Assembly (NCBI GenBank): GCA_030407005.1
Contig: JAUDYN010000012.1
Span: 124,001 to 188,000 of the forward strand
Direction of reading: 5' to 3'
Length of the DNA stretch: 64,000 nt
DNA from: Desarmillaria ectypa
Lineage: Eukaryota > Basidiomycota > Agaricomycetes > Agaricales > Physalacriaceae
Part shown: piece by piece, positions 13,138 to 25,560 of the stretch
Numbering within the stretch: position 1 is the first letter of the stretch
Layout: each line of letters begins with the position of its first letter
The notes under the pieces: generated by a model
The model's input: the letters and a program-made list of their open reading frames with translations, nothing else
Database searches by the model: none
Told to the model about the DNA's origin: nothing
Position numbers and translations under genes: made by a program

Positions 13138-13308
13138 TGTTACTATTTTGCCTCTTTGTTATTCTTAAATCTTATCTTATCCCATCTACATATCCATAGC
13201 AATCCCCAGATATATGGCTCCAAAACAACATGAGGACTGATTATTATACTCATGGTTCATGATAGTCACTCACCCAACATGGGTTTCTCTTTGTTTTCAA
13301 TATAGACT
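13138..13308 (+). repeat. Truncated 3' LTR of element 3
   Basis: Begins TGTTACTATTTTGCC directly after a GGGGATAA purine-rich tract, matching the LTR start (TGTTATGATTTTTCC) and purine tract of the other chromoviruses here. A TCTTATCTTATC motif follows 30-50 bp inside, as in the relatives. Only about 171 bp remain before sequence switches to the element 1 gag. Confidence 0.75.
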
Positions 13309-13309
13309 T

Positions 13310-15530
13310 AAAAGTGGAAGCACTCAGAGCTACTCTACAAGATGCCATGGGTGATAGAATATCTGATGAGGAGGATCTATTTGACTTGGTACTAGATAAT
13401 AAGTTAAGACACTTTCATTATGACACAATCTTTACATTCATATACAAACAAGAACTAAGAGCTATCCTAGAGTCCTTATCAGGAACAATCACATTTGGAG
13501 GGTGTATCTACAGAGTTACTCATCTGCCAATACTCAAATTCAGACTCAGAGCCTACCAGCTCATATTAAAATAACCTAGTAATACACTGTATCTGGTCTG
13601 TAGAGCCAGAAAAACCAAGTCTGCCTCCTTCATCAAGTTTCCTATCACTAGACAGAACATATCATTGGGCTAGGAATAGAAGGATCCATTTACATTTCAA
13701 TATGATGCATCAACTATAACTATCTATTAGAGACTCTGGCAGAGCCCCAAGCTAGGGGTGGAAAGAAGATCAAGACTCAATAATCCTATCCATCTACTTT
13801 GACAAGGTATAGCAGACATATAAAGCCATCAGACAGCAAGCATATTGGGATTTCATCCAGGCATCAATTCTATATACAGATCCAATCCAAGCAAATCTAT
13901 AATGAAAGTCATCTAAAGCCATGCCAGCTAACATGACTGCAGAAAATTGGGCTGCTTTTAAATCTCAAATATACAAGTTCTACCTGAAGTCTAATGAGAC
14001 CCACCACTACATGCTCACTCACCTAAAAGAAGTGGCTAGAATGTTGAGGATCTCACCTATAGCATCATTAGATGAATTTGGCCACTTCAACAGATACATT
14101 TAAAGCATTAGACTAGATCCTACTACAAGAACCAACCCACTCATGTCAGCACATGAATATGCTAGGGCATACATATCTGCTATTCATCCAGGGTTAAGGA
14201 TGTTGATTGACCAGTGATTGGCTGTAATATTCCCTAATGAGGATCTGGCATAACCCTTCCCTATGAAAGAGGTCTGGAAGGCTGCCAAGTATGTGCTGGA
14301 AAGCTATAGATCCCCTTATGTCAATCCTGCTCCAATATATGCACTATATGCACCTCAAGCAATGCTACTGCCTTACTCTATACAAGGTCAGCAAGCAGCT
14401 CCTGCTCCAACTTATGGATAATCTCCAGTAGCACCTGGGGGAAACATAGTAGAAATGATAGATGCTTTGCAACAGGCATCTGCTATGAGTCTGTGACTTA
14501 CCTTCTACAATCCATATGAGTATACACCCTATGGGCAGCCAATTCCCATAATGCCAGGCCAAGCAGCCATACTAACCACTCTGCAATAAGCTGCTCCATC
14601 TGTTAAAATAGAGTCCATGCAAGAAAGATTACTGGCCACTATCCAGAAGCTTGCAGACAAAGGAGGATCCAGCAGCAATAACAGGAAGTGCAGATATGAT
14701 AGATGTGAAGCAGATTACAGGTATTGCACTGCCAGAAAAGCAGATACTGAAAGCAGTCTTATCAAGTGGGACTACAATAAATAGAGGCTAACTATGCCAG
14801 ATGGTTCTGACCTACTCAAGGGGTCAGGATTACTCAAGGTGCAGATCAACAAATAACATAAAGAGCATAAGAAATCTGCTTCCATCAATATGATATCCAT
14901 GCAAGCCATGGGAACCACTGGAATTATAGCCTTCCCAGATAATAAGCTTGTATGAGAAGCATGTGGAAATTCAAGCTGCTCAACTTATAGCATATGTAGA
15001 GAGTCAGCAAGAGGAGAAAGAGGAAGAAGAAGACCCCACTATCAAGATCCTTAAGCAGATGCTTCAGGAGTCAATCAAAGCAAAGAAGGATGCTAAAGTG
15101 CAAGGAAGAAAACAAGAATGACCATTCAAGAAGATTGAAGTTGTGATCTCATCCACTGGAAAAAATCAGCCATCTGTTTCAATGCCCATTCAACCTGAGC
15201 CAGTAGCTGAGGGAAACATGAAGACACAGGATCCACCCACTAAAGCCAAAGAACAGCAAGTGAAAACAAAGAAGGATCCACATCAATACAAGTATGCAGC
15301 TCCCATCCTTCAGCCTGATACAATGGATGAACTCTATGACAGAGTACTAGACTCTAAGCTTGAAGTATCCATAAATGAGTTATGCAGAGAGAGCCTAGCA
15401 ATATGCTACCAGCTGAAAGAAGCCCTTACCAACTGCACAGTATCTGTAGAGACACTGAAAGGCATAGGGGCAGCCATTGTTGGCCAAGATTTGCTGATCA
15501 TAATGACCTTACAAAAGAGATGACATGCAC
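13310..15530 (+). pseudogene. Decayed gag region of element 1
   Basis: Would have encoded the structural Gag protein. Surviving frames are 13,314-13,574 (an acidic N-terminal stretch), 13,921-14,103 (capsid-like, with NWAAFKSQIYKFY), and 15,143-15,523 (a Lys/Pro-rich segment with KTKKDPHQYKYAAPIL). A Gln/Pro/Tyr-rich region lies around 14,330-14,560, a basic Asn/Arg stretch with cysteines near 14,680-14,730, and a Glu-rich run near 15,010-15,040. Several frame changes and stops separate the parts. The domain identity rests on position before a recognisable protease and on similarity to Gags of this fungal lineage, so it is partly inferred. The same relics occur inverted at 44,118-46,327. Confidence 0.7.
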
Positions 15531-15589
15531 ATATAGTTGTAGCAGATAAAGTGGCTGGGTTATGAGCCTTAACTCCAGTTATTAATAGC

Positions 15590-15967
15590 TTGCATGAAGT
15601 GGAAGCAGTGCTAGATAAAGGCTCTCAAGTGATAGCTATGTCCACAGAAGTATGGGAAAAATACAGACTGTCATTGGACTCATCTGTCAAGATTTTCCTG
15701 ACTAGTCCCAATGGCAAGACAGGATGGTCTCTAGGCTTATACAGAGATGTACCCTTCAACTTCAAAGGGTTAGAAGTCCACTTTCAAGTACATGTTGTGA
15801 AACATGCTATGTACAACATTCTTCTAGAACAACTCTTCAGTATTCTATGTGAATCAAAAATCAATAATAGGGCCAATGGTGATCAGATCCTAATGCTTCA
15901 AAACCCCAACACAGAGTTAGAAGTTGTTATACCAACACATGAGAAAGGTCACCTACTCTTCTCATAG
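15590..15967 (+). pseudogene. Decayed retroviral-type aspartic protease of element 1
   Basis: A 125-codon frame with VEAVLDKGSQVIAMS: the active-site triad position reads D-K-G, so the usual D-[ST]-G has changed. It is followed by the flap-like region NGKTGWSLGLYRDVPF and the C-terminal AMYNILLEQLF, which corresponds to the FxxLLGRPF end of this protease family. It would have cut the Gag-Pol polyprotein. It lies between gag and reverse transcriptase as expected. The identical inverted copy is at 43,674-44,051. Given the lost residue and the broken neighbours it is inactive. Confidence 0.75.
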
Positions 15968-16859
15968 ACTAGAGGATATTTGAGTTTGAATCCACATATA
16001 CATAAGCCATATCTGTCTGATGATATATCTGAAAAGTTTCCTTAAACAAGGACCTAGTCTCTGAATAAGGGGAATTTGGACTCTTTATTATAGTCAAACA
16101 ATTACTATCAGATTACTTGCATCAGATACATTCACTCTTGACAGCAGCTAAAGGCTCAACCAATAACATAGATGTTATATCTATCTCTGGATATACTATA
16201 GCTGTATCCACTATAACAAATGATCAAGTGCAGCACATAAATGGCCTTGATCAATCCTAGCCTTATATTAGTAAGACTAGAGAAATAGCTTGTCATCAAC
16301 TTGATACCTCTCTGGTCACTAGAACTGACTTCATTTCTGCTCAAGCAGATTATGCTGTAACAGATAACAGCCTTTCCAATTCTATCAACCCTACTCAGTT
16401 TCATTCTATGTCAGTTCTTCAGTATATTGATCACTCTCACAAGCTCTTATTTATAGACCTATTCAGAGCAGACAGTACACACAGCAAACCTTCTTCCTTC
16501 AAACCTACTGGCATATTTGAGGTGACTCACTCTAAGTCCAAGAAGAAGAAATATAAGAAGGTTGAAAACTGTGTAAAACCTGTATCCATGACACTGCCTG
16601 AAGAGTTTTGAATCATACAAGAGATCACTAAAGACCCACTAGTGGATATTCCAATCCTATCTACCAATCTGCCTGAATTTTATCTGGTCAGATACTATAC
16701 TCAAGAAAACCACAACATAATAGAAGAAAATCACTCAGGGAACTTCCTATGGCCAGAAGAGTAGAAACTCATGCATCACCTCATGATGCTGCAAGAGAGC
16801 AGATTCACATGGGATGAGTTGCAGAAGAAGAAATTCAGAGAAGATTTCTTTCACTCAGT

Positions 16860-17420
16860 GACTATTCCAGTCATAGAGCATATTCCTTGAGTATACAAAA
16901 AATATTCCTATTCCTCCAGGCCTATATCATAAAGTCATAGCCATTGTCAAAGACAAGATAGATTCTGGAATATATGAGCCTTTTAGTTCTTCATACTGAT
17001 CCAAGTAGTTTATAGTATTCAAGAAAGATAGACACTCATTACAAATTGTATACAATCTTCAACTGCTCAATGCAGTGACTGTCCACAACTCAGAAGTCCC
17101 TCTGCTCATAGAACAGCTAGTGGAGATATTTGGTGGACACACTTGCTATAGAGTATTTAATCTCTTTGTGGCTTTTAACTAAAGGTTACTTTCTGTTAAG
17201 AGTTGAGACCTGACTACTTTTCAGACACCACTCAGTACCTTTCATCTAACCATGCTCCTGATAGGCTAGACCAATTTAATGTAAGTACTTCAAGGAGATA
17301 TAACATATATGCTGCAAGAAGAAATCCTAGATGTAACAATTTCTTTTGTTGATGACACTGGGATCAAAGGACCAGAAAGCAACTAAGAGACAGAGTGGAC
17401 AGTGGATATGAAACAATCCT
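16860..17420 (+). pseudogene. Decayed reverse transcriptase of element 1
   Basis: Fragments align by eye with the polymerase of this Gypsy lineage: PPGLYHKVIAIVKDKIDSG near 16,910-16,970, FKKDRHSLQIVYNLQLLNAVTV near 17,020-17,085, TFQTPLSTFHLTML near 17,218-17,260, and FVDDTGIKGPES near 17,340-17,380, where the catalytic pair of aspartates is still present. TGA, TAG and frame shifts separate these blocks. The region 15,970-16,860 upstream, with frames at 16,156-16,404 (minus) and 16,408-16,611, lies between protease and polymerase and is not otherwise assignable. Confidence 0.8.
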
Positions 17421-17799
17421 GAGAAATTCTAAGATCTGCCATTTCATATAGAAACATTTTTAAAATCTCAATCAGGTTGTATAGTAGATAAAGTATGTTA
17501 GTTGTACTTGGTCAGGAAAGAAGGCCTATCTCTGTGTTTCTGAAGCAATCATAGTTGGACACAAGTGTACCTATAAAGGGAGAGTACCTGAGGATGGAAA
17601 AGTTGACAAAATCAAGAATTAGAAGCCATGTCAGGACTTGATAGACATCCACTCATTTTTTGAAACTGCTGAAATTCTATGAATTTATATCCACAGCTAC
17701 AGCTTGCTTGCATGACCACTAGTCAACCTCACCCACAAAGGGGTTGAGTTCTACTGAGGTCTGATCAGAATACTGTTCAAGAAGCCTTGAAGAATGTAA

Positions 17800-18838
17800 T
17801 TATTAAGTCACTCACTCTTCATCCTATAGACTATAAATTGGATGCTCCTATTATTCTAGCAGTTGATACAAGCTCTCAAGCAGTCAGATATACTATTTTC
17901 CAACAAGACCTATAAAATATAAAATAAAGATATGTCTCACTTTGATTCAATACCATTTAATAACACAGAGTCTAAATATAGCTAACCCAAGCTTGAACTC
18001 TATGGCCTATACAGGGCATTGAAGGAGGCTGCTATATGGATAATTGGAGTCAAAAACTTAGTGGTTGAAGTCAACACTATAGCCATCAAGAGAATGGTCA
18101 ATAATCTAGATATAAATCCAAGTGCAGTGATCAATCAGTGAGTAGCAAGCATACTTCTATTTGATTTCAAGCTTGTGCATACCTCTGGGACAAAACATAG
18201 TGTGGATGGTTTATCCAGATGCCATCTGCAATCTGGGAAAGAGCCTGCAGAAGAACCTGATTCAGAATGGGTGGATAACATGTATGGGTTTATCCATATC
18301 ATCAATCCACTCATGAAGGAGTGTGCATTCAGTCAGAAGATACTATCTCCAATGCACATATTAGCTACAAGACAAGGAGATGGGAAGAAACAAACCATCC
18401 ATCTGCTGGCAGCAGATCCCTTTTCAGAAAATTTAGAGATAGAAATTCCAAGGAGTGCAAAGGCCAAATTCAATGATGCAAGAATTGACCTAGTCTGTGC
18501 ATTCCTAGCAGATTTTCAAGTATCTGCTACAATGATAGAGGATCAAAAACAAACATTCCTCAACTACACATCAGGATTTTTCCTATCAAATGGAAAACTG
18601 TGGAAGAGAGACAACAGTGGAGAACACAAGCTGGTTATACTGCCAGAATGACAGTATCAACTGCTGCAGATAGCACACGATGAGCTCAGACACAAAGGTG
18701 TCTATTTAGTATGAGCACACCTATTGAAGAGATACTGGTGGCCTCAATTGCTAGATAATGTTAAGTGGTTCATCAAGACTTGCCACATGTATCAAATCTG
18801 CCAGATAAGCAAATGGCATATACTGCCTATAATGGCTT
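17800..18838 (+). pseudogene. Decayed RNase H and N-terminal integrase of element 1
   Basis: RNase H-like text includes VIKSLTLHPIDYKLDAPIILAVDTS (17,800-17,870), then KLELYGLYRALKEA and IGVKNLVVEVNT (17,985-18,075), ending with HTSGTKHSVDGLSR (18,175-18,220). A frame at 18,175-18,651 continues into the linker. The integrase zinc-binding region follows with RYWWPQLLDNVKWFIKTCHMYQICQ (18,730-18,805), and stops at 18,838 where element 2 is inserted. After removing element 2 the text continues with AYLAPLFSKVYMNTFHLPKF at 26,574. In the other copy of element 1 the section from 18,211 to the junction is deleted. Confidence 0.82.
18834..18838. repeat. Target site duplication of element 2, left copy
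   Basis: GGCTT immediately outside the left LTR. The right copy is AGCTT at 26,574-26,578, one G-to-A change apart. A 5-bp duplication is the normal footprint of Ty3/Gypsy integration. Confidence 0.8.
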
Positions 18839-19285
18839 TATTAGACCCAAACTTCACATGATCCTGGGAGTGTATTATATCTCAAGGCTGTCTCATATTC
18901 AGACAGTCACCTTTAAGATCAACATCTAATGCTCTTTGAACCTGATAAAGAAGGACTGAGAACTTTAGTCAAGCTCTAAGAGTGGAGTATCAGTATAGAT
19001 AAACATTAACTTGAAGCTGAGGAATATACAATGAGAGCTATTTTACTTATATATGAAAACTATATAGCTAATAATAAGTCTGTCAATGACTAGTCTATGC
19101 ATGAAACAATAAGAAATGTCCATTGAGCAAGTGACCATTGCAAACTATAATACAAGGGCAAGAATTGTTCAATAAGGGTGTAACAACAGTGCTGTGGGAA
19201 TACTGTGATTGATAAGATATGTGATAGGCACTAGGAATAAGATAGATGCCTAAAATAAGATAAGATAAATGGAAAAATCATAACA
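18839..19285 (-). repeat. 3' LTR of element 2
   Basis: 447 bp, same length as the right LTR (26,127-26,573). In plus-strand reading it begins TATTAGACCC, the TG end having decayed to TA, and ends AATCATAACA. The two LTRs differ mostly by transitions, several of them CA versus TG at the same dinucleotide. Tandem AAGATAAG motifs lie near the right end at about 19,258-19,270. Confidence 0.9.
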
Positions 19286-19299
19286 TTACCCTCTTGTTA

Positions 19300-19880
19300 A
19301 GGCAGTTTTCCCAACTGCCCTATGCTTCATTCAGATAATTGGGTTCCTTCTTTGAAGAGTCATATTGGTTAGTCCAATACTCATCAAGTATAGTCTTCCA
19401 ATAGGTTTCATTAAGATTCTTGACCCATTTCTGGATTCCATCTTCCTAAAGTGCAAGGTATCAGACATCTCCATTATCCTGGTAGTCATGATCAAGGATC
19501 ATGGAGACTGCTCTTGGGTTCATTACAATTTTGGTGACTTCAAATTATCCTGCTTGCTGCATTTTTTCTTTGTAGTCTCTGATTACTTCTTGTGCATTTC
19601 CTATCTCTGTTTCTCTTACCCAGGAATTGTGCTCCCACATATAACCCTTTCACTTGATGAGGATTTGAAAGGGTCTATTCACTTGTCATCAAGTTTCTTC
19701 TTGGGTTGCAAAAGGTGCAAGTTGGAGGTGTCCAACCAGACCCTGTCACTGACATTGTAATCAATTGCCACTCTCTTGCCCTTATCATACTAGGCCTTCA
19801 TTTGGTTTGCTGCTTTATTTAGGGCAGCATGCACCTCCTTATATACTTTGGCCATGGTTTTGGAGAACTCTCTGGCAGTG
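19300..19880 (-). pseudogene. Decayed integrase C-terminus, chromodomain and tail of element 2
   Basis: Read on the minus strand, the segment 19,750-19,815 gives YDKGKRVAIDYNVSDRVWLD, the start of the integrase C-terminal (GPY/F) module. Around 19,320-19,540 the tail reads VMNPRAVSMILDHDYQDNG and then KWVKNLNETYWKTILDEYW, which parallels the tail of element Y at 38,880-39,025. The chromodomain in between is too decayed to delimit. The frame 19,365-19,760 on the plus strand is a shadow. The stretch is non-functional. Confidence 0.7.
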
Positions 19881-20560
19881 GGGATAGTAAACAGAGAGGA
19901 TCATTTAGCATTGGGAAGGAGTTGGGGATTTCATTCATAGAGAGCCATGAAGAGGCTTTTTCCTTTAGCAGAGTGTATGCAATTGTTATGTGCAAATTTG
20001 GTGAGTGATAGCCAGTTGCTCCAATCAGTCTGTCAGTGATTGATGAAGATTCATAGGTATTTTTCAATTTCTTGATTGACTCATTCTATTTGTCCATACA
20101 TCTGAGGATGATAGGCTATGAATGCATTCTGAGTAATATCAAGCATCCAATATAGGTCTTTCATGAATTGGGGGCCCCAGTCAGATATAATGACTTGGGG
20201 CATGCCATATTTGAAATAGACATGGTCATGAAGGATTTTGGCCCATCCTTCTGCTGAGAGCTTCTTGTTGCAGGTGATTGGGATGATTATTTTTGAGAAT
20301 TGATCAACAATTACCAACATGGCATTATAGCTATTGGATTCTAGAAGACCAGTTATCATATCAATAGAAATGTGCATCCATAGTATGGTTGGTATAGTAT
20401 TTAGGTGTAACAGGGCTGCTTTGGCTTGCATACTGCTCTTCATTTGTTGGCAAGCTTTGTAGTCTTTCATGTAGGTCTCTATGTCCTTTTTCATCTTTGG
20501 CCACCAATATTCTCAGAATATGAGTTCTTGTGTCTTTGCTATGCTAGGGTGACCTTCCAT
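19880..20560 (-). pseudogene. Decayed integrase core of element 2
   Basis: The frame 20,081-20,494 carries the zinc-binding tail (degraded to YKACQQMK), then HISIDMITGL with the first catalytic Asp, VIISDWGPQF with the second, and YHPQMYGQIE ending at the Glu position, so the three acidic residues of the DDE core are all still present. The continuation 19,880-20,067 is in another frame and carries the TDWSNWLSL and MAKVYKEVHAALNKAA segments. It would have joined element DNA to the chromosome. Confidence 0.85.
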
Positions 20561-20899
20561 AATATATTTGTGACTCTGAGTGATGACTTTGCCTCAGAGT
20601 GCTGATTTCTTTGGTACATAAATTCATCTATTATAGTATAATATTCTACCATTTTTGGTGATATCATGTTCATAGTCAAGGGAGTCAGCAATTCCTTGGT
20701 CCTATAGTTCTGGTTGTCTAGTCAAGTCTCAAATCTTGGAGTGAGTCTCAGTAGTAGTGAGCATGATAAGTGCATAGAAATATCAAGGGGAGAGAACAAC
20801 AATATCATAGTTATCTTTCTTGCCTTAGTTGTAGTCATCATGTCAGCTAAGCAAGTCAGTCTTCTTGTTGGCTGTCTCAGATTTGTGTTTGAGTACAAA

Positions 20900-22200
20900 G
20901 TGATACTTGGCTAGTTCAGTGACCCATCAGGTTTGTCAATGATTTAACTTCTGAGGCTTTCTAAAATACTGAAGATTTTGATAGTCTGTCTAGATTTTAA
21001 TGTCTTCAGCAGTGCCCATCAGATAATGGTGCTATTCTTCCAAGGCAAGCATAATGATGAGTAGTTTCTTGTCATAAATTTCATAGTTTTGCTCAGTTGC
21101 TATCAAGGCCTTAGACATGAAAGCAACTGGTCACCATCTCTTTCCTTGTTGTTTGCTAAGAACAGCACCAATGGCTCCATTACTTGAGTCTGCTTCCACC
21201 ATAAATTTCCCAGTCTCTGTTGGAATAGTGAGGACAACATCTTCTGTCATCCTCTTCTTCAATTGCTGGAACACTTGCTCTTGTGCCCCTTCCCATCTCC
21301 ACTCAGCATTACCAGTCAACTGAGTAAGGGGTCAAACAACCTTGGAGTAGTCATGGATGAATTTGTGATAAAAGTTTGTGAATCCCAAGAATGACTGGAG
21401 TTTCTTTTTCTTGGTCAGCATTGGCCACTCAGTGATGCTAGCTGTCTTGACTGGGTCCATTTATACAGAGTCCTGGCTAATGATAACATTGAGGTATTCT
21501 ATCTTAAGTACCTCAAACTCACACTTCTTGGCCTTGAGGAAGAGCTTGTTCTCTCATAAGCATTGCAGTACATGTCATACTATGCATCAATGCTCTTCTA
21601 AGTCCTTCATGAAAATAAGAATATTGTTGAGATAGATTGTGACTTTCTCTTTAGTGATAAGATCATGGAAGATATCATTCATCATCCACTGGAATGTGGC
21701 AGAGAAGTTGGTGAGGACAAAAAACATGACAGTGGGTTTGAATAATCCATGATTTGTCCAGAAGGTGGCTTTCTTTTTATCTCCTTCACATATTCTGATG
21801 TTGTTATACTCTCAACAAATGTCCAACTTGCTGAAGTACTTTACTCTCTGCAGTTTGTCAATGAGCCCAGAGATGAGGGAAAGTGGATAACAATTTTTGA
21901 TTGTCATCTTGTTGAGCTTATGATAGTCCTAAATGGGATGCAGTGAGCCATCATTTTTCTTGATGAAGAGAAAGGGAGAGGCAAATGGTGACTTTGAGGG
22001 ATAGATGCAACCTGAGCTAAGATTCTCATCTAGGAACTTGTTAAGCTGTTCTTGTTTATTTTGATCAAGTGGATAGACCTTGCAATCTAGTGTTGACTTG
22101 GCATTAGGTATTAGCTCAATTGCATGGTCCCAGGGCTTTCATTCAGAGAGCTCATCAAAGTTTTCTTTAGAGCCAGAATAGATTCCAGAAGCTGCAATAT
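20900..22200 (-). pseudogene. Decayed reverse transcriptase and RNase H of element 2
   Basis: RNase H remains at 21,131-21,319 with KFMVEADSSNGAIGAVLS, containing the first active-site Asp. Polymerase blocks appear on the minus strand between 21,378 and 22,140, including text equivalent to KKKDGSLHPI (about 21,935-21,965) and a YLNNI-type version of the YLDD motif near 21,625-21,640. The WDHAIELIPNAKSTLDCKVYPLD block (about 22,060-22,130) is nearly intact and marks the start of the polymerase region. Stops are frequent. Confidence 0.82.
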
Positions 22201-23300
22201 TACAGAGGAACCATCTTCTTGAATACTTTCTTTGGTTTCTCTGCATTGGTGGCCATAGTGAGATTATTGGTGTGATCCATAGTGTGAATTATGAGTTCCT
22301 CCTGCATGTTAACAGCTAGAATGACCTCACCATCTTCCAGCTCTTCATTCCACTTGTCATCTGAGTGTGAGTCAGGGAGTAGAAAGGGTTTTTTGGCACA
22401 TTGGCAGTATCTAAAAGTCATCATCCTCATCTTCCAGTTGATGACAGGGTTGTGGCATTTGAGCTAATCATGGCCTAGATATATATCTTTGGAGCCAAGA
22501 TTGATGACTATGAGGTTAATTCATTTGCTGTGGCTCCCAATCATCATTTGGAGTTTGACAAATTTGGTGATGTTTTCTGTCTTATTGCAGGTTCTATCAG
22601 CATTATACATGGGGATGGGGGCCACAGTCTTTCAGGTATCAAGGTTGTACTTCTCAATGATGGTTCAGTTGATTGAACTGCCCATATAGCCACTTTTGAG
22701 CAGCCCTTTCATGAAGAAGGTCTATGTTCCAGTACAGGATTGTAGTCAGATCTCAATGAGAAAATCTCATCCTATACTCTTCATGTCCTGTATATAGCAG
22801 ATTAGTTCACAAAGTTCATAGAGTTGCTCTCTGGCAAGTTTTCCCTCTTTCTTTCACTCAGTTATAAGCTCATCAGTGATTTCAGGAGTTTGGTCTTGGT
22901 GAACTCAGAGGAATAGGGCAGCCCTTGTGACTGACCCTATTTTCACATCACAGATTGCTCACAGAGTCCAGTCTACCTTGAAGGGCTTATACCAAATATC
23001 TATGGCTACCCCCTTGTTAGGGCAGTCATCTGTGGATTGGTTGTGAGTCTTTTATTTTTCTTCCTAGATTCAGAAGCCAGTGTCATCTTCTTTGTCAGGT
23101 ACCTCTATCATAGAAACCCTATGCCCCCTTTTTACTGCCTGGATGCTAGTATGTTGTTTCTGTCTCTGGTTGGATGGGCTCCTTTCAGTAGTCTTTTCTA
23201 GGGCCATGTCTTTCAGAATGACAGGCTCCTATGAGAGACTCTCTGCCTCTGGTTCAGCTCTCTTGATCCTTATGGGCAATTGAGGGGGTTTGTTATAAAC
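22200..23300 (-). pseudogene. Decayed protease and spacer region of element 2
   Basis: The frame 22,200-22,430 (DDKWNEELEDGEVILAVNMQ and NAEKPKKVFKKM) corresponds closely to the acidic spacer of element Y at 35,770-35,935, which sits between protease and polymerase. The protease itself should lie at about 22,440-22,800; only the LGHD-like motif before a NPVINW segment (22,440-22,480) is convincing. The rest up to 23,300 is the variable linker after gag and has no recognisable domain. Confidence 0.65.
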
Positions 23301-23499
23301 AGTCATGTTATCATCTTATCTGAGGACATCATATTGATTTCTTGATTCTGATGCAGGGGTGCTAGTCATGTGAGAAATGTTAAAAGCAGGAGTCTGTATA
23401 TTGCATGGCATGTATGAAATTTTTGTATTTAGAGAAGAGGAATAAAACTGTCTAGTGGAAGACAAGCATATACTGGTATCTCAGTCCTTGGTCATTGTA

Positions 23500-25560
23500 G
23501 GAGAACTGGACCCTTAACAACCTAATCTTTTTTCTCCTCAACTTTTGCTATATCTTCTTCTTTTAGCTCTTCCTTTACCATCAGGAATCATATATCCTGT
23601 TTTTCCACTTGCTTGGAGCAATCTTTCAACAGGTGTCCCTTCTCTTAACACTAAAAACATCTTTCCTGGCATTATAGTCAGTCAATCTCCATGGGCTGGC
23701 CAGCTCCTCTATAAGTTACCCACCTCCCTGCTGAGTCATGATTGGATCTGAAATTGGCAGTCAGCTTGGCTGCTGATGAATTGGTTATTCCACTGGATTC
23801 AGCAACAGAGTTCAGATTGATTCACTTATCATTTTGTCAATTGTCATGGGGAATGCTGGAGGTCTGATTGAAGATCTATTTGCACTGTTGCTTCTTATAC
23901 ATGGTGAGAATACATGTTTTCCATTCAGGGTGGGTGCATGAGATGTTGATACCCATATTAGAGATAAAGATGGTGTAGAAGCTGGGGACCCCCATGTGTA
24001 CTGCCTTCATAAAGGTGCCTTATTCACATTTATTGGTATGAAGGCCAGTGAGTTTGGCTTCTTCTTTGAGCTTCTGAAAATAATGGATAGCTGGTTGATT
24101 GCCCATTTAAAGCTCAAATATTTTCCTTTCATGAATTTCCTCAATTGCAGGATTGGATAAGTGGTCAATAATTAAGTGGCCAAACTCCTCCCAGTCAGAA
24201 TAGCAGAATCATGGCACTATGCTATCATAAGAGATGATTTAGAACTTGTTTTGTTTAAGGACCCATCAGTCTTTGATGGATTCTTCAAAGTGTGAGGTGG
24301 TGAACATAACTATTTGGGATGGTAGATGAAAATACAAATGAAATGTTTCAAAATAGGTGATATAATCACCCATAAAATGTTCAATATCATTGTGACCACT
24401 CTTGAAGGGCTTTCAGAGTTGGAGAAGGATTGGTTTGACACCAAGGTAGAGGGCATCATCATTAGCATTGCTGACAGATTGTGGGTATGGGTCCAGAGGT
24501 TCTCATTTATAGGGTGGTCATAGGATTGAGTAGTAATCTAGTTCTACAGGTGGACCAGAGAGAGATTGAGATTTGTTGGATCACCTTTGTTTGGATTCCT
24601 TTTCTTTATGATACTGGGGCCATAGTATGGCATGAGCATTTCAGTGCTCCTCTGCTGTAGCTAGTTTTGTTTTTAGCTCATCTATCTATCATTGCTATCA
24701 CTCAGCTTCCTCTCAGGCTTGTTGGTGTATTTTCTCAGTACTTGGCAGTGGTACTGCTGAGCCACTGCTGAGGTCTTCACTGGCTCTGGTAAAGAGTCAG
24801 CTAGTCTGTGAATTTAAATAATAGTCATATTATTAGATTCAGCTTATATGAAGTATGGGGGGAGAATCAGAGAGTTATATTAGATAATAGGCTTCATAGC
24901 AAATATTAAATATATTGGAGCTGAGTTGTTTGGCCTCTTGGAATGTGCTGTAGTTATATATAAAACTATTAAAATTTTTAGAATATACTCCTATCTGCTT
25001 GGGTGGAAGCATCTTCCTCCCTCTTAATGAGAGCCTGAAGGGCATGTTTGAGCTCACACTGCTCCTAGCTGGTTCTTAGGTATAACCCTGGTATTTTATT
25101 GTCTGCTGAGGGGCTGTATAGAGTCTAGTTTCAGTTGGCAAATATCCTGGCCCATATAGCCTTATTTCTTTCTCATTATAGGAGAGGGTCTCCTCAGTTA
25201 GTGGCAAGATAGAAGTCCATGTTGGAGTGGTCATTAATACCTGGCCAGTCTGAGGCTTATCCCTTGATATCAAGTCATTAAATCTTCCAGACAGTGGCTC
25301 AGGATTCTCTGAGGATTTGTCTGTTGGGAGAGACAAGGGCTGGCCACTTAAAATCAGGGCCATTAGTATTAAAGGGGTCATCATTCTGTTGCTGGAGGAT
25401 AGGCTCAGAGATGATGGAGAGTGAGGATGAGGAGTTGCTGTCCTTATCATCAGATGAGAATCATCTAACTAGTGCTGAAGGTCAGGGATGAGCTGGTACT
25501 GCTGGAAATTGGCAGATAATAGAACTATAGGGCCAGTTGAGATGGGATAGTTCTATCCCA
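23500..25560 (-). pseudogene. Decayed gag of element 2
   Basis: On the minus strand the N-terminal part reads DDPFNTNGPDFKWPAL (about 25,335-25,385), matching DDPFNPNGGDFIWPNL in element Y. The capsid part matches Y through ALYLGVKPILL (about 24,430), FMGDYITYFETFHLYF (24,315-24,370), HYFQKLKEEAKL (about 24,060-24,095) and SNMGINISC (about 23,950). A zinc knuckle CF-C-EKGHLLKDC, broken by two stops, lies at about 23,607-23,648. Two more breaks and several TGA codons are visible. Gag would have assembled the particle and bound element RNA. Confidence 0.82.

Larger units (their letters stand above)
10021..13308 (+). mobile_element. Element 3: 5'-truncated Ty3/Gypsy chromovirus
   Basis: Starts abruptly just before the reverse transcriptase (frame KPWDHAI at about 10,053) and keeps reverse transcriptase, RNase H, integrase and chromodomain, then the first 171 bp of a 3' LTR. 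The left end abuts repeat copy A; the right end is cut at about 13,308 where the element 1 gag begins. Gene order and motifs match elements Y and 2 in this window. Many in-frame stops, mostly TGA, and near absence of CpG show it is long dead. Confidence 0.88.
13310..18210. repeat. Left arm of 4.9-kb inverted repeat
   Basis: Positions p and 59,641-p correspond on opposite strands throughout this arm and 41,431-46,331. I compared several segments and seven pairs of open frames and found no difference, stop codons included. Beyond 13,310 the two flanks diverge at once. At about 18,210 the right arm jumps to sequence equivalent to 26,767, after a shared GGT/GTTT-type microhomology. The loop between the arms is about 23 kb. 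Confidence 0.93.

Noticed and set aside
19365..19760. 131-codon plus-strand frame, hydrophobic
   Set aside because: It lies antisense to the chromovirus tail and chromodomain region of element 2, which has homologous text in Y; the plus frame is a shadow.
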